18,168 nt of DNA from Oscillospiraceae bacterium (GCA_012513005.1 JAAZCZ010000076.1:1-18168), one strand, 5' to 3'. Shown: positions 7,606-15,843, numbered from the stretch's first letter. The notes: generated from the sequence alone by a model not told the origin. Numbers and translations are program-made.

Positions 7606-8460
7606 ATGAAAAATAAAACCAAGTACCTCTATCTGCTGGTGCTTTTGCCATTTTTGACGGTGGTAATCCTGTTTGAGGTAATTCCGCTTATTATGATTAT
7701 CATAAACAGCTTTTTCCCCGATAAGGGCGGCTCCGTGACACTGGAAAACTATATTACTGTCTTTTCAAAGCCCCTTTATAAAAAGGCTATCCTAAACAGC
7801 GTATATATTTCCTGTGTTTCCTCAGGAATAGGCATAATTATTGCCTTTTTCGGTGCAAAGGCTGCTCACGAGTCGAGCGGCAAATTCCACAACGCCTTTA
7901 TGAGAGTTCTGAACATGGTGTCTAACTTTGCGGGCGTGCCCCTTGCCTTTGCATATATGATTATGCTGGGCAACTCAGGTGTGCTCTTGCAGCTCGGCAA
8001 AGAAATCGGGCTTGATGCTCTGGCTAACTACAAGCTCTACACAACAAGCGGGCTTACCCTCATATATGTCTATTTCCAGATTCCGCTTTCAACACTGCTT
8101 TTAATTCCTGCATTCGAGGGAATCAGAAAGGAGTGGCAGGAGTCATCACTGTTGCTGGGAGCCTCATCTACTCGATTTTGGACAAGAATCGGTCTGCCTG
8201 TTTTAATGCCGAGCATTTTAGGCACAATAAGCGTGCTATTTGCAAACGCACTTGCAGCCTACGCAACTGCCTACGCATTGCTTATGAACAACTACGCGCT
8301 GTTGCCTATTAATGTTTCGGGCATGTTTGTAGGCGATGTCACAATCCGTCGCGGCTTGGGCGGTGCGCTCTCAGTGTGCATGATGCTTCTCATGGTGATT
8401 ATGATACTAATCACAAACCGGATAACCAAGAGATTCCGCAAGGGGGGTGCAAAGGCGTGA
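7606..8460 (+). CDS. ABC importer permease 1 (PotB/PhnU-like)
   Basis: A 284-residue inner-membrane permease with about six transmembrane helices (near residues 9-30, 63-82, 97-118, 141-165, 200-222 and 245-270). The cytoplasmic EAA-type loop, where the ATPase docks, is visible around 180-208: EWQESSLLLGASSTRFWTRI, then LPVLMPSILG, with the conserved Gly. It forms a heterodimer with the next gene's product. It lies 37 bases after the hydrolase gene; the Shine-Dalgarno site (GTGGTGAG region) is weak, which fits coupling to upstream translation. It ends in a 3-base overlap with the next start codon region. Subfamily is the polyamine/phosphonate/iron permease group; the substrate is not determinable. 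Confidence 0.87.
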   Translation: MKNKTKYLYLLVLLPFLTVVILFEVIPLIMIIINSFFPDKGGSVTLENYITVFSKPLYKKAILNSVYISCVSSGIGIIIAFFGAKAAHESSGKFHNAFMRVLNMVSNFAGVPLAFAYMIMLGNSGVLLQLGKEIGLDALANYKLYTTSGLTLIYVYFQIPLSTLLLIPAFEGIRKEWQESSLLLGASSTRFWTRIGLPVLMPSILGTISVLFANALAAYATAYALLMNNYALLPINVSGMFVGDVTIRRGLGGALSVCMMLLMVIMILITNRITKRFRKGGAKA

Positions 8461-9263
8461 AAAAGAAAACTACAGCAGCCCACATTGTTATTATACTGAT
8501 TGGCATATATCTGCTGATTCCGCTTTTTGCAACCGCTGTATATTCAATGTTTGAAAAATGGACAGGGCTTTTGCCGGAGGGATTTTCGGTTAAGCACTAT
8601 CTGACACTTTTCACAGAACGCGAGTTTATGTCGGCACTGTTTAACACGGTTATTATCTGCATAGTGCCTATTGTAATCACAATACTGCTTGTTCTGCTTG
8701 CACTTTTTGCAGTCACGGTTTATTTCCCGAGGCTGGAAAAATATGTGCAGATACTCTGCATGATTCCCTACACAATTCAGGGCGTAATACTCTCTGTTAG
8801 TATACTGTCATTATACGCAGGCTCAAAGGGAATTTTAGATAACCGCATGGTGATGCTGGTGGGGGCTTATTGCATAATTATCCTGCCTTATATATATCAG
8901 GGCATCAGAAACGGCCTAAACGCTGTGAATATGCCCATGCTTTTAGATGCTGCCGAGATGCTGGGAGCCTCCAAGCTCTACGGATTTTTCAGGGTGATTG
9001 TGCCGAATATTATTTCCGGTATCACAGTTTCATCACTGCTTGCTGTCGGCATTATATTCGGCGACTATGTACTTATTCGCAATATAACAGGCACATCATT
9101 TAAAAACGTGCAAATATATCTTTTCTTAGAGATGAAAAGCTCAAGCACAAAAGCCAGCGCTGTATTTGTAATAATAATGATGACAACCTTCCTGATTACT
9201 GCACTTGTGCTGTTTTTAAAGAACAAGGAAGCCAAGGGCAGAGCAAAAAGCGCAGAAAGATAA
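8457..9263 (+). CDS. ABC importer permease 2 (PotC/PhnV-like)
   Basis: A 268-residue partner permease with six predicted helices and the EAA-type loop LDAAEMLGASKLYGFFRVIVP (split here as LDAAEMLGAS and YGFFRVIVP) around residues 162-184. The GTG at 8457 is preferred to an upstream in-frame ATG at 8376. GTG overlaps the stop of permease 1 (GTGA), is preceded by an AGGGGGGT Shine-Dalgarno site, and begins MKKKTTAAHIVIILIGIY with the first helix at the right place. Starting at 8376 would add 27 hydrophilic residues inside the previous gene. The overlap implies translational coupling and equal amounts of the two subunits. The ATPase gene follows after 12 bases. Confidence 0.87.
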   Translation: MKKKTTAAHIVIILIGIYLLIPLFATAVYSMFEKWTGLLPEGFSVKHYLTLFTEREFMSALFNTVIICIVPIVITILLVLLALFAVTVYFPRLEKYVQILCMIPYTIQGVILSVSILSLYAGSKGILDNRMVMLVGAYCIIILPYIYQGIRNGLNAVNMPMLLDAAEMLGASKLYGFFRVIVPNIISGITVSSLLAVGIIFGDYVLIRNITGTSFKNVQIYLFLEMKSSSTKASAVFVIIMMTTFLITALVLFLKNKEAKGRAKSAER

Positions 9264-9275
9264 GAGGTAAAGCTA

Positions 9276-10283
9276 ATGTCATATATTCGTTTTGAAAATC
9301 TACATAAATCCTTCGGCAAAAACGAGGTGCTAAAAGACATAAACCTGGAAATCGAGAAAAACCAGCTTGTGACTCTTTTGGGACCTTCCGGCTGCGGCAA
9401 AAGCACATTGCTGCGCTGCCTTGCCGGGCTTGAGGATGTGACCTCGGGCAAGGTCTACTTAGACGGGAAGGATATTACAAATGTAAACCCCAAGGACAGG
9501 GACATAGGCATGGTGTTTCAGCAGTACAGCCTTTTCCCAAACATGACAGTGGCACAGAATGTGGCTTTCGGTCTGCGCATGAAAAAGGTGCCGAAAAACG
9601 AAGCAGATGAAAAGGTCATGAAGATGCTGGAGAATGTGGGCTTAGCAGACAAGGCAGGAAGCTACCCTGCGCAGCTTTCCGGCGGTCAGCAGCAAAGAGC
9701 TGCGCTTGCCCGCGCCATTGTGACAGAGCCTAAGGTGCTGCTCTTAGACGAGCCTCTATCTGCAATAGATGCTCTGCTTCGCCGTTCCCTGCAAATTGAA
9801 ATACGCAGAATCCAAAGAGAAATCAATATGACAGCCATATTCGTTACCCACGACCAAGACGAGGCTATGGTTATGTCGGATGTCATTCATCTTATGAACA
9901 AGGGAAAAATAGAGCAGTCTGCCAACCCGACAGACATGTACACAAAGCCCGTTTCCAAGTTTGCAGCCTCTTTTATCGGCCATTATAATATCCTGCCTGC
10001 CGAGGTTTTCGGCAAACTTGTGGGCGAGGATTTATGCTGCCGAGATGTTGTTTTCAGACCCGAGGTAGTAGAGATTTCGGCTTCCCCTACTAACGAAGAG
10101 GGCAGGTACTATTGGCAGGGCAAGATTATAGATAGCCTGCCGCACGGCAACATACTCAGATACGCTGTTTTAAGCGGAGACACCCAGATTGATGTTGATG
10201 TGCTGTTCCGCAGCTCCATGATGTTTGATGTGGGGCAGGAATTATTCCTCGCAATCAAAAAGGAAAACTGCATTTTACTGTAA
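9276..10283 (+). CDS. ABC importer ATP-binding protein (PotA/PhnT-like)
   Basis: A 335-residue ATPase that powers the importer from the cytoplasmic side. All nucleotide-binding motifs are intact: Walker A GPSGCGKST (36-44), Q-loop Gln82, signature LSGGQQQR (134-141), Walker B LLLDEP (155-160), and H-loop His192. From about residue 240 a C-terminal TOBE-type regulatory domain follows (FRPEVVEIS about 260-268), as in PotA, FbpC and PhnT. ATG 9276 has AGAGGT upstream. It is the last gene of the importer operon. The close match to this group supports a polyamine, iron, phosphonate or similar small polar substrate and argues against the MalK or RbsA kinds of sugar importer. Confidence 0.92.
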   Translation: MSYIRFENLHKSFGKNEVLKDINLEIEKNQLVTLLGPSGCGKSTLLRCLAGLEDVTSGKVYLDGKDITNVNPKDRDIGMVFQQYSLFPNMTVAQNVAFGLRMKKVPKNEADEKVMKMLENVGLADKAGSYPAQLSGGQQQRAALARAIVTEPKVLLLDEPLSAIDALLRRSLQIEIRRIQREINMTAIFVTHDQDEAMVMSDVIHLMNKGKIEQSANPTDMYTKPVSKFAASFIGHYNILPAEVFGKLVGEDLCCRDVVFRPEVVEISASPTNEEGRYYWQGKIIDSLPHGNILRYAVLSGDTQIDVDVLFRSSMMFDVGQELFLAIKKENCILL

Positions 10284-10300
10284 TGATAATCCGAAAATAT

Positions 10301-10333
10301 AAAACGGCTGTACCTAAAAGGTACAGCCGTTTT
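10301..10333. terminator. Perfect bidirectional terminator between the convergent operons
   Basis: A 15-bp perfect stem, AAAACGGCTGTACCT / AGGTACAGCCGTTTT, with an AAA loop. The stem itself ends in A4 and T4 on either side, so it can terminate both the importer operon (+) and the catabolic operon (-). Confidence 0.92.
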
Positions 10334-10348
10334 CTCTATGTTGCAGAG

Positions 10349-11527
10349 CTATTTAAGCCCTGCCGCGATTTCATAAATATCAAAGTGTGCCTGCTTATCT
10401 AAGCCCACATAGCCGCCGGTTACGCCGTCGCCTATGTTGTTCATTTCAACTAAGCGGGGGATATCCTTGGGGTCAGCCCCGATTTCAGCGAAGGTGAGGG
10501 GCATGCCGATTTTACGCAGGAAGTTTCTAAAAGCTTCCACACCGGCTCTGGCTGTGCTCTTGGGGTCATCAAAGTCCATCTGGCAGCCGAAGATTCGGGT
10601 TGCCATCTGCACAAAGCGTGTGCCGTCTGTGTGCTCTATGCAGTATTCCATCCATGCAGGCATAATAACTGCAAGCCCGGCGCCATGGGCAATGTCGTAA
10701 ACGGCGGATAGCACATGCTCTAAGTGATGTGAGTTCCAGTCTTGTGCTCTGCCGACTCCCATTATGTCGTTATGGCAGACCATACCTGCCCACATAATAT
10801 TAGCTCTTGCGTCATAGTCATGCGGGTTTTCCATAACACGCACGCCCTCGTGCAGCATGGCAAGCACAACACCCTCGAGCATTCTGTCGGTTGTTTCAAC
10901 ATTGGGTGTGACAGTAAAGTAACGCTCAAACGCATGTGAAATAATATCGGTTACGCCACAGGCGGTCTGATACGGGGGCAGGCTCTCTGTTAGTGCCGGG
11001 TTCATAATAGAGAACACGGGGCGTATGCAGTCAGCTTCTGCTGCATTTTTTTCAAGAGTCTCATCCTTGGTTATTATAGCGTTAGCCGAGCCCTCGCTGC
11101 CGGATGCGGCTATTGTGAGAACTGTGCCGATGGGCAGTGCTTTTTCGGGGGATTTGCCTGAGAAAAAGTCCCAAAAATCGCCGTCATACACAGCGCCCAT
11201 GGCAATAGCCTTGGCGGTGTCAATAACACTGCCGCCGCCGACTGCCAGCAAAAAGTCTACCTTTTCGCGGCGGGCGGTTTCTATTCCGCCGTAGACGAGG
11301 CTTGATTTCGGGTTTGGCATAACTCCGCCGAGCAAAACAGTGCCGATGCCCTCTGCATCAAGTGACTTTGTGATTCTGTCAATAAGTCCGGATTTTACCG
11401 CACTTTTGCCGCCGTAAATGAGCAGCACACGGCTGCCGCCGAATTTTTTTACATACTTGCCGGCATCCTGCTCTCTGTCTTTGCCGAAAACGAAGTATGT
11501 CGGGCTGTAAAAATCAAATGAATTCAT
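10349..11527 (-). CDS. Iron-type alcohol dehydrogenase, YqhD/BdhA-like aldehyde reductase
   Basis: A 392-residue group III alcohol dehydrogenase. It has the nucleotide-binding GGGSVIDTAKA (97-107) and the four metal ligands Asp194 (GVTDIISH), His198, His267 and His281, at the same numbering I recall for E. coli YqhD, an NADPH-dependent reductase of short aldehydes. Length and the N-terminal FDFYSPTYFVFG also fit YqhD/BdhA. ATG 11527 is preceded by AGGAG. It is the last gene of the six-gene operon, 43 bases after the aldolase gene. Aldolase cleavage of a 1-phospho-5-deoxyketose releases a small aldehyde (acetaldehyde or methylthioacetaldehyde), and this enzyme would reduce it to the alcohol, regenerating NAD(P)+. 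The reaction assignment is inference from family and position; a butanol-type dehydrogenase role is possible. Confidence 0.88.
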   Translation of the reverse strand: MNSFDFYSPTYFVFGKDREQDAGKYVKKFGGSRVLLIYGGKSAVKSGLIDRITKSLDAEGIGTVLLGGVMPNPKSSLVYGGIETARREKVDFLLAVGGGSVIDTAKAIAMGAVYDGDFWDFFSGKSPEKALPIGTVLTIAASGSEGSANAIITKDETLEKNAAEADCIRPVFSIMNPALTESLPPYQTACGVTDIISHAFERYFTVTPNVETTDRMLEGVVLAMLHEGVRVMENPHDYDARANIMWAGMVCHNDIMGVGRAQDWNSHHLEHVLSAVYDIAHGAGLAVIMPAWMEYCIEHTDGTRFVQMATRIFGCQMDFDDPKSTARAGVEAFRNFLRKIGMPLTFAEIGADPKDIPRLVEMNNIGDGVTGGYVGLDKQAHFDIYEIAAGLK

Positions 11528-11570
11528 AATAACTCCTATCTGCCGCAGCTTGTTTTAATTTTATATTATA

Positions 11571-12227
11571 TTATCTCTTTGTGTTGGGCTGACCGTAGGT
11601 CTTAAATCTCTCAATTACATTTGCCATTTCCTCGTCAGAGAGGCAGTTGGGCTTGCCTACACACATGGCTCTGTATTGAAGCTCGGCTATATATTCCAAG
11701 TTAAGGGCAAGGCTGTATGCGCTTTTTAGGCTGCCGCCGTATGCCACCATGCCGTGGTTAGCAAGCAAAACAGCAAGGCTGTTTCCGGCTACGCGGCAGG
11801 CTTCTTCTGCAAGCTCTACTGTTCCGAATATGCGGTACTCAGCGCAGGGCACGCATGCAGTGCCGGCGTCTCCGACTACATAGTGTACGGCACGAACAGG
11901 CTCGCCCAGTATTGACAAGGTTGTGCAAAAACGAGAATGAGTGTGAACAACTGCCCTGCAATCAGGCCTGTTTTTATAGAAAATTGTGTGCAGTGCCCAC
12001 TCGCTTGACGGCTTTCTCGTGCCGTCTACGACATTAGCTTCTAAGTCTGTGATGACAACATCCTCGGGTGTGGTTGAAAAGTAATCAATCCCCGACGGGC
12101 TGATTGCCATAAGTCCCTTTTCCTCGTTGTAAATACTGATATTCCCGCTTGTGCCGGGGCAGAGTCCGGAAGTGCTCAGCTTCTTTCCGTACTCGACAAT
12201 CAGTTCTCTTTCTTCCTGCATTAGCAT
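11571..12227 (-). CDS. Class II aldolase (fuculose-phosphate aldolase/Ald2-like)
   Basis: A zinc-dependent class II aldolase/adducin-family enzyme of 218 residues. With the chosen start, GTSGNIS lies at 25-31, SPSG at 43-46, the catalytic Glu at 76 (SSEWALH), zinc ligands His95 and His97 in HTHS, and the third His158 in LANHGMVAYG. The family cleaves ketose-1-phosphates to DHAP and an aldehyde; fuculose-1-P, rhamnulose-1-P and 5-(methylthio)ribulose-1-P aldolases all look alike. I chose ATG 12227 over the in-frame TTG at 12242 because that TTG is part of the Shine-Dalgarno region itself (TTGGAGGAATCGCAG, then ATG). Encoded after the FGGY kinase and before the alcohol dehydrogenase, and together with MtnK and MtnA-like enzymes, it best fits the cleavage step of a DHAP shunt. 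Confidence 0.87.
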   Translation of the reverse strand: MLMQEERELIVEYGKKLSTSGLCPGTSGNISIYNEEKGLMAISPSGIDYFSTTPEDVVITDLEANVVDGTRKPSSEWALHTIFYKNRPDCRAVVHTHSRFCTTLSILGEPVRAVHYVVGDAGTACVPCAEYRIFGTVELAEEACRVAGNSLAVLLANHGMVAYGGSLKSAYSLALNLEYIAELQYRAMCVGKPNCLSDEEMANVIERFKTYGQPNTKR

Positions 12228-12253
12228 CTGCGATTCCTCCAAATTATATAGGC

Positions 12254-13699
12254 TTATTTATTTGCATTTTGCCTGTTTTTTTCCCAAACAGGGTGATAAC
12301 TGTGTATTAGCCGGTCTTTGCCGGGGTAATATTTTTTAGCTATGTCAGCTTCTTCGTCTGCCTTTGTACTTATCCCGGCAGCCTTGTTGCAGAGCAGGAT
12401 AAGCCCGCCGAGGCTCGCCTCCTCAAAGCCCGAATACAGTATAAGCTCAAGCCCGCAAAGATCAGAGAGCATTTGGCACAGAGCAGCTGAGCGAAAACCT
12501 CCGCCGCAGCAGAGCAATGTGCTGCTTTCGTTATTGCTGATTGCTTTTAGCCTTTTTAGCTGCTCGTAAATTGAGCAGGCGACATCAGCTAAGACTGCCC
12601 AAAGCATATCCTCTCTGCTAAGCTCTTCTCCCAAGGGCGAGCGCATAAAAAACCCGCCGTTTTTTAAAGCTCTTTTTTCATAAAAGAGCAGGGAAGAAAA
12701 GGAAGCAGTGCAGGCAAAGCTCCTCTTTTTTGAGTATATTTCCTCAAGCTCTGCATAGCTTATATCGGGGCAGAGGCTCTTTTTTATCCGCTGATAATTA
12801 AGCCCCGTGACGCCCGGGTTCATTTCTGTAACAAAGCCCGAAGCTGCCAGATTAGCGTTTACCCAAACCCGCTCGTTTTTGTCATAAAAAAACTCGTCTG
12901 AGAGAGTTACAACGGGGGAGGTGGTGCCGGATACAACGGCAACATCGCCTTTTTTCATCCGCATTTGCAAAAGCGCAAGCTGGGTATCTGCCCCGCCTAC
13001 CAGAAAAACGGCATCGGGATTAATGCCCGTTTCCGCTGCTATATCGGGCATAATATTGCCCAAGCTCTCGCCTGCGCAAACTAAGGGCGGCAGAATATCG
13101 GAATTAATTCCGTAGGCGCTGCAAAGCTCAGAAGACCATGAAGCTGCAGCTAAATCATAAAGCTGAGTTTCGCAGGCTTGGCTGTGCTCAAAGCAGAGCT
13201 CCGAGGTAAAAATATAGGCAAGCCACTCACTTAGGCTCAGGAATTTATCCAGCTTATGATATAAAGCCGGGCGTTTTTGCATAAGCCCCAAAAGCTTAGC
13301 AGCTCCCGTATCCTCCGTTACCCATTTGCCGGATTTTTTGTAGATATCCGCCTTGCCCGCTATGCTATCTGCATAGCCTCTGCCGCGGTTATCTATATTC
13401 GGCAGACCCAAGAAGGCAATGCCGTATTTATCCAGCAAAACGAAGCTCTGCCTTGCAGCCGAGGCTGAAACAGCGCAGATATTAGCCTCGGGGTGCTTTT
13501 CTGTCAGCTGCCTGCAAAGAGAAATAATTTTGCTTTTTAGCTCCTCGGGCAGAAAGTAAAGTGCATCAGCATAGGTTTCATCGCGGTAATAGCTGTTTTC
13601 AAATGACAGCGTGTCGATTATATGCCCGCCTGCTTCTGCCAAGGCTGCTCTTGTGCTGCCTGTTCCTATATCCAGCAATAAATAGTGCATTTTTTGCAT
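12254..13699 (-). CDS. FGGY-family kinase, YoaC / AI-2 kinase (LsrK)-like
   Basis: A 481-residue ATP-dependent kinase of the FGGY carbohydrate-kinase family. Visible parts are the N-terminal phosphate loop DIGTGSTRAAL (10-20), AVSASAARQ and NIDNRGRG (about 76-108) of the first domain, catalytic Asp238 in VGGADTQLALL, the phosphate-binding SGTT (258-261), the second-domain CCGGGFRS (397-404) and EEASLGG (426-432). The arrangement resembles LsrK, the autoinducer-2 kinase, and Bacillus YoaC more than xylulokinase. It starts 4 bases after the 2-hydroxyacid dehydrogenase stop with no clear Shine-Dalgarno site, so it is probably translated by coupling; a second ATG lies at 13690. The neighbouring dehydrogenase recalls the yoaD-yoaC gene pair of Bacillus. 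It is a second sugar kinase in an operon already holding MtnK, so it likely phosphorylates a different substrate. That substrate is unknown. Confidence 0.85.
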   Translation of the reverse strand: MQKMHYLLLDIGTGSTRAALAEAGGHIIDTLSFENSYYRDETYADALYFLPEELKSKIISLCRQLTEKHPEANICAVSASAARQSFVLLDKYGIAFLGLPNIDNRGRGYADSIAGKADIYKKSGKWVTEDTGAAKLLGLMQKRPALYHKLDKFLSLSEWLAYIFTSELCFEHSQACETQLYDLAAASWSSELCSAYGINSDILPPLVCAGESLGNIMPDIAAETGINPDAVFLVGGADTQLALLQMRMKKGDVAVVSGTTSPVVTLSDEFFYDKNERVWVNANLAASGFVTEMNPGVTGLNYQRIKKSLCPDISYAELEEIYSKKRSFACTASFSSLLFYEKRALKNGGFFMRSPLGEELSREDMLWAVLADVACSIYEQLKRLKAISNNESSTLLCCGGGFRSAALCQMLSDLCGLELILYSGFEEASLGGLILLCNKAAGISTKADEEADIAKKYYPGKDRLIHSYHPVWEKNRQNANK

Positions 13700-13703
13700 A
13701 ATA

Positions 13704-14690
13704 CTAATCTAATACAGACCTGTTAAATATAATGCGCTCTAAATTTTCGCCCTTTAGCCACTGCTGTATTCTTGTGTTTAGAATATCTGCCTGATGATTT
13801 GTGACCTCAAAGGTTGAGCCGCCTATGTGCGGAGTTAAAATCGTGTTCGGGCAGTATGCAATCTCTAAATCCTCTTTTGTGGGAGGCTCAGTATCCAAAA
13901 CATCAATAATCGCACCGGCTATGGCTTTTTCGTTTAGAATTTTTATGAGCGCCTTCGTGTCGACAACGGCAGAGCGGGCAGTGTTCACAAAAAGGGCATG
14001 CGGCTGCATGAGACGCATAAGCTCCTCTGTTATCATTCCCTTTGTTTCATCTGTCACGGGCAGGTGCAGAGAGACTATGTCATTCTCGGCGAAAATGTTT
14101 CTAAGCTCAGTTTTGCGGTAATGCCCCTGCGACTCCGGAATAAACGGGTCATAAAAGGATATGTCGCACTCAAAGCCGTCTAAGATTTTAGCAAGGGCGC
14201 GGCTGACTGCACCAAAGCCCACAAAACCGACTTTTTTGCCGGCAAGCTCGTGACCCATCCATGTAAAGTAGGGTGTTGTGCCCTCAACCCACTTGCCGTC
14301 CTTTGCCCACTGGATGGCAGGCAGAACCTTGCGCAGTGAAACAATAATAAGGGCAACAACAAGCTCAGCAACAGCCTGATTGTTTCTGCCGGGTGTGCAG
14401 ATAATAGGGACTTTATTAGCTGTGCATGCGTCAACCTCAATATTTGCAGGGTTTGCGCGGCAGTCGCCTATAAGCTTTAGCTTATCGTAGCCCTTCATAA
14501 CCTTGGCAGTTACCCTGTCAAGCTCGGTAATAAGCACATCGGGCTGCACACGCAGAAGGTTACTTAGCATCTCATCCTCATAAAACCTCTCGCCTGTTTC
14601 TGTCCACGGCTCATATACAACCTCGTCAAAAATCTCTTTTAGCTCATCTAAGTTTTTCTGCGGGTAGGGCGCTCTGACATAAACTCTCAT
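13704..14690 (-). CDS. D-2-hydroxyacid dehydrogenase, YoaD/SerA-like
   Basis: A 328-residue NAD-dependent dehydrogenase of the D-isomer 2-hydroxyacid family. The Rossmann motif GFVGFG is at 155-160 with the NAD-selective Asp181 (FYDPF). Catalytic Arg239 (NTARSAVVD), Glu268 (DTEPP) and His288 (TPHIGG) are all present. The substrate-domain phrase CTPGRNNQAVAE (98-109) is close to that of SerA and YoaD. It is shorter than biosynthetic SerA and lacks the C-terminal ACT regulatory domain, which argues against a serine-synthesis role. It sits 45 bases after the MtnA-like gene and 4 bases before the FGGY kinase gene. In Bacillus subtilis a yoaD-yoaC pair of the same two families is known from the S-box (SAM riboswitch) regulon, a link to sulfur and SAM by-product metabolism. 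It could oxidise or reduce an acid or diketo intermediate made by the kinase branch; the reaction is not known. Confidence 0.87.
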   Translation of the reverse strand: MRVYVRAPYPQKNLDELKEIFDEVVYEPWTETGERFYEDEMLSNLLRVQPDVLITELDRVTAKVMKGYDKLKLIGDCRANPANIEVDACTANKVPIICTPGRNNQAVAELVVALIIVSLRKVLPAIQWAKDGKWVEGTTPYFTWMGHELAGKKVGFVGFGAVSRALAKILDGFECDISFYDPFIPESQGHYRKTELRNIFAENDIVSLHLPVTDETKGMITEELMRLMQPHALFVNTARSAVVDTKALIKILNEKAIAGAIIDVLDTEPPTKEDLEIAYCPNTILTPHIGGSTFEVTNHQADILNTRIQQWLKGENLERIIFNRSVLD

Positions 14691-14735
14691 AATAAAACTC
14701 CTTTTTAGGTGTTTTTGATTTTAGCTTTTTTATTT

Positions 14736-15788
14736 TTAATAGAATGTTTTGACTTCCGAGTCATAGTAGCTGCCGAGCATCGAAGGCTCATAGACACCCT
14801 TGTCTGTAACAGCACCGGCAATAAGCTCGGGCGGCACAATGTCGAAAGAGGGATAAATTGCCTTGACATTGGGTAGAGTGTTTCTAATCCCGCGGCAGGA
14901 GAGAACCTGCTCGGGCGGGCGCATCTCAATAACAATATCGTCCTTTGTCTTCTTATCTCTGTCGGGAATTCCCGTCACATAATAGGGCACACCGAAGTTC
15001 TTTGCCAAAATGGCAATCTGGAATGTGCCGATTTTATTTGCAATATGACCGTCTAACGCGATTGAATCGGCAGCTGAGGTGAAGAAGTTAATTCCCTCGT
15101 GCTGCATTGAATAGGCAACCATATTATCTGTTATGACAGTGGTGTCAAAGTCCATATCTGCAAAGCAGGAGGATGTGAGCCGGGCTCCCTGAAGATAGGG
15201 TCTCGTTTCGGCACAGAAAACTCTAAACTGCTTGCCGCTGTTTATGGCAGCACGGGCTAGGGTGCCGACTATTGTCTCACCGAAGCACTGAGTTAAAACA
15301 GTGCCGTTTTCCGGAATTAAATCGTTTAGATAATCGCCCACAATTTGCATTGTGCTGTATCTGCGGTTTAGAGACTCAATGGTTGTGTTTTTAACTGCCT
15401 CAATCGGGCAGGCGCCGCTCTCTAGGGCATTTTTAGCAATCTCCAAGCAGCGCTCTGTGATAATACGATAGCGGTTTGCGGTTGTCGGGCGGGCTGTTGC
15501 CAGAGTCTCGGAAGCTTTTTCTAAAAACTCAAACTGCTCTTTTTTTGACTTGTCTTTGACTTCAAAGGCTGCAAGTGCCATACCCATGCCGACTGCGGTG
15601 TATGGTCCTGCGCTCTGAGTTACCATGTCGGCAATTGCCTGTGCCACTTCTTCGTGCGTTTTGCAGCTAACAAAGCTGCATTCTGTGGGGTATATTCTCC
15701 TGTCGAGAATCCGAACTGCGCCGTTATCATACCAGGCAACATTTTCATACCTCAGCAAAAAGGGCATGCCTTTATCCATTCGTTCCAT
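14736..15788 (-). CDS. mtnA: MtnA-like sugar-1-phosphate isomerase (eIF2B-alpha fold)
   Basis: A 350-residue aldose-1-phosphate to ketose-1-phosphate isomerase related to methylthioribose-1-phosphate isomerase. Shared features are ARPTTANR (99-106), catalytic Cys168 in VLTQCFGET, ETRPYLQGARLT (194-205), catalytic Asp221 in TDNMVAY, and ANKIGTFQIAILA (250-262) followed by GVPYYV. Some positions conserved in classical MtnA differ: the N-terminal RGAPAIG-type motif reads SAGPYTAVG (59-67), and GADRI..NGD reads AADSIALDGH (239-248). It therefore may be a paralogue acting on 5-deoxyribose-1-phosphate or another substrate, as DrdA-type enzymes do. ATG 15788 has AAGGAGA upstream. It follows mtnK by 55 bases, so the kinase product would pass directly to it. 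Fold and general reaction are secure; the exact substrate is open. Confidence 0.83.
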   Translation of the reverse strand: MERMDKGMPFLLRYENVAWYDNGAVRILDRRIYPTECSFVSCKTHEEVAQAIADMVTQSAGPYTAVGMGMALAAFEVKDKSKKEQFEFLEKASETLATARPTTANRYRIITERCLEIAKNALESGACPIEAVKNTTIESLNRRYSTMQIVGDYLNDLIPENGTVLTQCFGETIVGTLARAAINSGKQFRVFCAETRPYLQGARLTSSCFADMDFDTTVITDNMVAYSMQHEGINFFTSAADSIALDGHIANKIGTFQIAILAKNFGVPYYVTGIPDRDKKTKDDIVIEMRPPEQVLSCRGIRNTLPNVKAIYPSFDIVPPELIAGAVTDKGVYEPSMLGSYYDSEVKTFY

Positions 15789-15843
15789 GCTGTCTCTCCT
15801 TATATATATTTTATTTATTAGAATTAAGCCGAATCACTATTTT

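Noticed and set aside
8376..8456. Longer start (ATG 8376) for permease 2
   Set aside because: It would lie deep in permease 1 and add a hydrophilic tail. GTG 8457 has a Shine-Dalgarno site and the usual stop-start overlap.
12228..12242. TTG start at 12242 for the aldolase
   Set aside because: The TTG is part of the GGAGG ribosome-binding sequence serving ATG 12227.
10349..14690. Fucose or rhamnose utilisation operon
   Set aside because: A class II aldolase, an FGGY kinase and an iron-type dehydrogenase recall FucA, FucK and FucO, but there is no fucose or rhamnose isomerase, and mtnK/mtnA-type genes lead the operon.
13704..14690. Biosynthetic 3-phosphoglycerate dehydrogenase (serA)
   Set aside because: No ACT domain, short length and placement with an FGGY kinase in a catabolic operon point to a YoaD-like enzyme.
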